Source: Martinezella multihospitum
Lineage (GTDB): Bacteria; Pseudomonadota; Alphaproteobacteria; Rhizobiales; Rhizobiaceae
DNA: 64,000 bases
Assembly (NCBI RefSeq): GCF_900094585.1
Contig: NZ_FMAG01000003.1
Coordinates: forward strand, 434,001 to 498,000
Direction of reading: 5' to 3'
Shown: in pieces, positions 60,917 to 64,000 of the stretch
Position numbering within the stretch: the first letter of the stretch is position 1
How the letters are laid out: each line of letters begins with the position of its first letter
Made by a program: the position numbers and the translations under genes
Notes under the pieces: generated by a model
Database searches by the model: none
The model's input: the letters and a program-made list of their open reading frames with translations, nothing else
What the model was told of the DNA's origin: nothing

Positions 60917-62128
60917 GTGATTCAATTTGCTCTCTTGTTCGGATTGGGCTTTCTGACGGCCGCTCTACTGGTCTTTCTCATCGCGCCGGCAATCCATCGT
61001 CGCATCGTCTGGTTCACCGAGAAACGCCTGAAGGCGACCATGCCCTTGAGCCCGCAGGAAGTGCGCGCGCAGAAAGACATGGCCCGCGCCCTCTTCGCAG
61101 CCGAAAACGCGCGGACCGAACATGCCCTGACGCAGGAGCGTGACAAGACCGTCGCGCTGCAGATCCAGAATGGCAAGCTGCAACAGGAGGCGAGCCGCCT
61201 TTCTGCCGGAGGCGTAGAATTGCAGACACGCATCGACGATCTGGAGGTCGAAGCGGGTGAACTGCGCTCGCGCCTGCGTCACGAAGAAAGTTACATCAGC
61301 CAGCTGAAATCGAGCATCCACACCGCCGAGCAGGTCAGCGCCGAGAAGGAAGCCGATATCGACGGCTTGCGCAAACGGATGACGAAAATGGGCGCTGACG
61401 CCGACAATCTCAGGATCGATCTCGCAACGCGCGAAACCGAGATCGAGAGCCTGAAGCTGCGCATCAACACGTTGCGGGACGAGCGCGATACGCTGCGCCA
61501 GGATCTGAACGCGACAAGCCTGCGCGCCGCGGATGCCGAACAATCGCTACGTCAGGAAAACGACAAGAACAAGCGGCTCGAGGAACGCCTCAACCGCGAG
61601 ATCGCCGGCAGCGCCGATAAGGAAACCGCGATCGAACGCCACGCCCAGGATGTCCTTCGCCTGAGGGAGCGGCTGGAGGCTGCCGTCAAGGAATCGAAAG
61701 AAGCCGGTAAGGCGTTGCGTGCCGCTGGCCTCACGCCGCCGAAAAAGCCGGCAAGAACGCCGAAACTCGCTGCCGCATCGATAATTGCAGGCAGCGCCGG
61801 TGAGCAAGGGACCACAACCGAGCCGCCGCAGGTGGCGGAACCGGAACGAACAGTGGAAGACGAAATCGCCCAGATGACGGAAGAGGTTCGCAACCGGGCA
61901 GCGGCCCTATCGGACCGCCTGCTGAAGGCCCGCACGCCAGCGCATGACGATGCCATGCGCGAGGAGATTGCCAAGATCGCCGCCAACATGGTGGCGCTGA
62001 CGGCACTCAAGGAAGGCGACGGCTCGCCGATCTTCAATCTCCTGCCGAAGGATCGGGAGCCCGCCGAACCGGGCGCACGCATAAGCCTTGCCGACCGCGT
62101 CGCCGCCATACTGCCGAAGCATCCCTAA
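60917..62128 (+). CDS. Membrane-anchored coiled-coil protein of unknown function
   Basis: A 403-aa protein. One N-terminal membrane helix (about 4-25) is followed by a long coiled coil (about 55-245) rich in Glu, Arg, Gln and Leu (RLEERLNREIAGSADKE), then a Pro/Ala-rich linker and a helical C-terminus (EEIAKIAANMVALTALKEGDG). The start is GTG at 60917, with AGGA about 14 bases upstream, so it is not certain. I do not know a characterised relative. Nearby cell-cycle genes suggest an envelope or division-related role, but that is weak. Confidence 0.7.
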   Translation: MIQFALLFGLGFLTAALLVFLIAPAIHRRIVWFTEKRLKATMPLSPQEVRAQKDMARALFAAENARTEHALTQERDKTVALQIQNGKLQQEASRLSAGGVELQTRIDDLEVEAGELRSRLRHEESYISQLKSSIHTAEQVSAEKEADIDGLRKRMTKMGADADNLRIDLATRETEIESLKLRINTLRDERDTLRQDLNATSLRAADAEQSLRQENDKNKRLEERLNREIAGSADKETAIERHAQDVLRLRERLEAAVKESKEAGKALRAAGLTPPKKPARTPKLAAASIIAGSAGEQGTTTEPPQVAEPERTVEDEIAQMTEEVRNRAAALSDRLLKARTPAHDDAMREEIAKIAANMVALTALKEGDGSPIFNLLPKDREPAEPGARISLADRVAAILPKHP

Positions 62129-62147
62129 GCGCTGGGGTCCAACCTGC

Positions 62148-62978
62148 TCAGATGCGCCCGTTCCTCGCGGCCATCTCGAAAAGGGCGATTCCGCTTGCCG
62201 TCGCGACGTTGAGGCTATCCAATCCCGGCGCTTGCGGAATCCGCACACTGCCGAAGGCGGATAGAATACTTTCGGGCAGGCCATCCCCTTCCGTACCGAC
62301 CACGAGCGCCATGCGCTCCGAAGCCGGGACATCGCGAATATCGACCGCACCCCGCGGCGAAAGGCTCCAGATCGCAAAGCCACGCCCGGCAAGCGCCGCA
62401 AGCAGCTGAACGCCGCTTGATTGCCGGCGATAGGGCAAGGTCAGGATCGAGCCGACCGAAACTCGCAGCGCCTTGCGATAGAGCGGATCGCAGCAGCTTT
62501 CGTCGAGCAGCACCGCAGCCGCGCCGAATGCCGCGGCATTGCGGAACATCGAGCCCATATTGTCATGATTGGAAATGCCGCAGCCGACGAGCACGAGCGC
62601 CTGCTTCGGGAGGCGGTCGAGAAGGCCGCTCATCCCGTCTTCAGCTGTTCTACGCCCCAGCGCCAGAACACCGCGATGGAGATGGAAGCCGACAATGCCG
62701 TCGAGCACCTCGGCTTCGGCGATATAGATCGGAACATCCGATGGGAAGGTATCGATGATGTCGCTCAAGCCGGCAACGCGATTTTTGAGCAGCAGCACTT
62801 TCTCAGCGAGGAAATCCCCGGCCGCCGCATGTGCGCCGGCAAGAAGCCGCAACACGACGGTCCCTTCCGCTATGAAGCGGTTCTCTCGACCTGTCAGATC
62901 GCGTTCACGGATATTGCGAAATCCGGCGATACGCGGATCGCCGGGATGCGTGATCTCGATGAGCCGCTCGCTCGTCAT
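62148..62978 (-). CDS. TrmH/SpoU-family RNA 2'-O-methyltransferase
   Basis: A 276-aa SPOUT enzyme. Motif 1 is NHDNMGSMFRNAAAFGA near residue 136, motif 2 is LVVGTEGDGLP near 229, and motif 3 is IPQAPGLDSLNVATASGIALFE near 250. It methylates rRNA or tRNA ribose with SAM. The start at 62978 (MTSERLIEI) is the clearest in-frame ATG. The RluD gene nearby also modifies RNA. Convergent with the coiled-coil gene. Confidence 0.9.
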   Translation of the reverse strand: MTSERLIEITHPGDPRIAGFRNIRERDLTGRENRFIAEGTVVLRLLAGAHAAAGDFLAEKVLLLKNRVAGLSDIIDTFPSDVPIYIAEAEVLDGIVGFHLHRGVLALGRRTAEDGMSGLLDRLPKQALVLVGCGISNHDNMGSMFRNAAAFGAAAVLLDESCCDPLYRKALRVSVGSILTLPYRRQSSGVQLLAALAGRGFAIWSLSPRGAVDIRDVPASERMALVVGTEGDGLPESILSAFGSVRIPQAPGLDSLNVATASGIALFEMAARNGRI

Positions 62979-62988
62979 CGTCGGGCCG

Positions 62989-63366
62989 TCAGTTGGACAG
63001 CGATATGGTCGCCACGATGCGGCCAATACCGTAATCGAAGACGATTGCCTGGCGCTGGCCGCTGGCAAGCGTGCCATAAAACAGCACCTGGTTGCCAGAC
63101 AGCGCCGTGGACTGCACCGTAAAACCTGCAGGCAGCAGAGCCGTCACTGCAACTGGAGCATCGGACGGGATGCCCGACGCCGCCTGCCCCGCAGGCTTTG
63201 CCGCCGGCTTCATCGTCTTGTAGACAACGGCGCCGAACACAGCCATAAGGCTCACCACCATGACGGCCGCAGAGACGATCTGCAGGCGGATCATCTTGCG
63301 TCGGACTTTCTCCAGGGCCGGATCGAGGGGCTTTTCCTCTTGATCGTCTGGCTCGAGATTCGTCAT
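62989..63366 (-). CDS. Small membrane protein next to rluD
   Basis: A 125-aa protein: charged N-terminus (LEPDDQEEKPLDPALEKVRRKM), one membrane helix (about 29-49, VSAAVMVVSLMAVFGAVVY), and a soluble periplasmic part with beta-rich character (PAGFTVQSTALSGNQVLFYG...QAIVFDYGIGRIVATISL). I do not recognise the family with certainty. It is divergent from rluD by about 50 bases and 10 bases ahead of the TrmH gene on the same strand. Confidence 0.65.
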   Translation of the reverse strand: MTNLEPDDQEEKPLDPALEKVRRKMIRLQIVSAAVMVVSLMAVFGAVVYKTMKPAAKPAGQAASGIPSDAPVAVTALLPAGFTVQSTALSGNQVLFYGTLASGQRQAIVFDYGIGRIVATISLSN

Positions 63367-63416
63367 CGATGCGTCCTTGCTTCCTGAAAAGCGCGTTATG
63401 CGCTGGAGAAATACGT

Positions 63417-64000
63417 TTGAGCGACCCCTTTAAAGAAGCCGCGAGCAATAGAAAAGTCCTAACCGCCGACGAAAGTGCCGAAGGACGGCTCGATTCATGG
63501 CTGACGGCGGAGATCGGCGAGGAATTTTCCCGCAGCCGCGTACAGGCGCTGATCAAGGACGGCGCCGTTCTGCTCAACAATGCACCCGTCATAGATGCCA
63601 AGCGCAAGGTGCGCCCCGGTGACGTCTACGAGATCAGGCTGCCGGAGCCGGAGGACCCGACGCCGCAGGGTGAGGACATTCCGCTCGACGTGCTCTACGA
63701 GGACGACGATGTCATCGTCATCTCCAAGCCCGCCGGGCTGGTCGTCCATCCCGCAGCCGGCAATTGGACCGGGACACTGGTCAACGCCCTGATCCACCAT
63801 TGCGGCAACAGCCTTTCCGGCATCGGCGGCGTCCGCCGCCCAGGCATCGTGCACCGGCTGGACAAGGATACAACCGGCGTCATGGTCATCGCCAAGAACG
63901 ATGTCGCCCACCGGCACCTCTCCCAGCAGTTTGCCGATCATGGCCGCACGACCTCCCTGGAGCGTGCCTATCAGGCGATCGTCTGGGGTCGCCCCCGCCA
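63417..64000 (+). CDS. rluD: Ribosomal large subunit pseudouridine synthase RluD (5' part)
   Basis: The first 194 residues of an RluA/RluD-type enzyme, open to the right edge. An S4 RNA-binding domain is at about 25-75 (EFSRSRVQALIKDGAVLLNN). The catalytic motif is GIVHRLDKDTTGVMVIAK near 142-159, whose Asp makes the covalent attack on uracil. RluD pseudouridylates helix 69 of 23S rRNA. The start is TTG at 63417 with GGAGA 7 bases upstream; no in-frame ATG fits. The downstream end lies outside the window. Confidence 0.9.
   Translation, partial: MSDPFKEAASNRKVLTADESAEGRLDSWLTAEIGEEFSRSRVQALIKDGAVLLNNAPVIDAKRKVRPGDVYEIRLPEPEDPTPQGEDIPLDVLYEDDDVIVISKPAGLVVHPAAGNWTGTLVNALIHHCGNSLSGIGGVRRPGIVHRLDKDTTGVMVIAKNDVAHRHLSQQFADHGRTTSLERAYQAIVWGRPR

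Noticed and set aside
63417..64000. Truncated rluD pseudogene
   Set aside because: The frame is intact to the right edge; it is cut by the window and not by a stop or frameshift.

Overview
The window is about 64 kb of alphaproteobacterial chromosome, almost certainly from the Rhizobiaceae and most likely genus Rhizobium. The signs are: GC-rich dense coding; a CtrA/SciP/ChpT cell-cycle cluster with GANTC sites; a PhyR-NepR-EcfG general stress response locus; a hmuPSTUV haem locus divergent from tonB with RirA-type (TGA-N9-TCA) boxes; a urease operon with an extra 'urease operon accessory' gene; and several palindromic intergenic repeats of the kind common in Rhizobium. No phage, transposon, CRISPR array, tRNA or rRNA was seen.

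Layout. 1-2.1 kb: the tail of an unidentified gene, a group II truncated haemoglobin, a DUF423 membrane protein, then a leftward operon (DUF2325 protein, 92-aa protein, HmuQ-type haem monooxygenase). 2.3-8.3 kb: tonB and a secreted protein, divergent from hmuPSTUV; together with hmuQ they could import and break down haem. 8.5-12.4 kb: YqjD/YqjE-like membrane proteins, ecfG, nepR, phyR and an HWE-family kinase, with perfect EcfG promoters in front of phyR and of the kinase. 12.8-25.8 kb: reductive pyrimidine breakdown (preT, preA, hyuC, hydA), a RutR-like regulator with a matching operator, an NMT1/THI5-type ABC transporter, an SMR-like small membrane protein and a cupin. One unrecognised membrane-anchored protein sits inside this region. 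26.2-30.8 kb: a two-gene RND efflux system.

30.8-38.7 kb, leftward: urease genes ureD-A-B-C and ureE-F-G, interleaved with a DUF1272 protein, an LprI-like secreted protein, a GT29-like protein and a diguanylate cyclase. 38.9-40.7 kb: a SAM methyltransferase and a D-2-hydroxyacid dehydrogenase. 40.9-46.5 kb: a branched-chain amino acid ABC transporter (livHMGF, a small membrane protein, livK). 46.8-54.5 kb: methylated-glycine catabolism, with a dimethylglycine/sarcosine dehydrogenase-like flavoprotein and heterotetrameric sarcosine oxidase soxBDAG. 54.8-55.6 kb: cysQ.

55.9-60.7 kb: a cell-cycle and envelope cluster with sciP, a small GNAT-like protein, a FliJ-like coiled-coil protein, ctrA, a degenerate receiver protein, chpT and eipA (DUF1134). 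CtrA-like boxes lie upstream of ctrA and eipA, and four GANTC methylation sites lie upstream of ctrA. 60.9-64 kb: a membrane-anchored coiled-coil protein, a TrmH/SpoU RNA methyltransferase, a small membrane protein and the first part of rluD, cut by the window end.

Start sites were chosen from Shine-Dalgarno spacing and family alignment from memory. All family names rest on recognised motifs, not on a database search.
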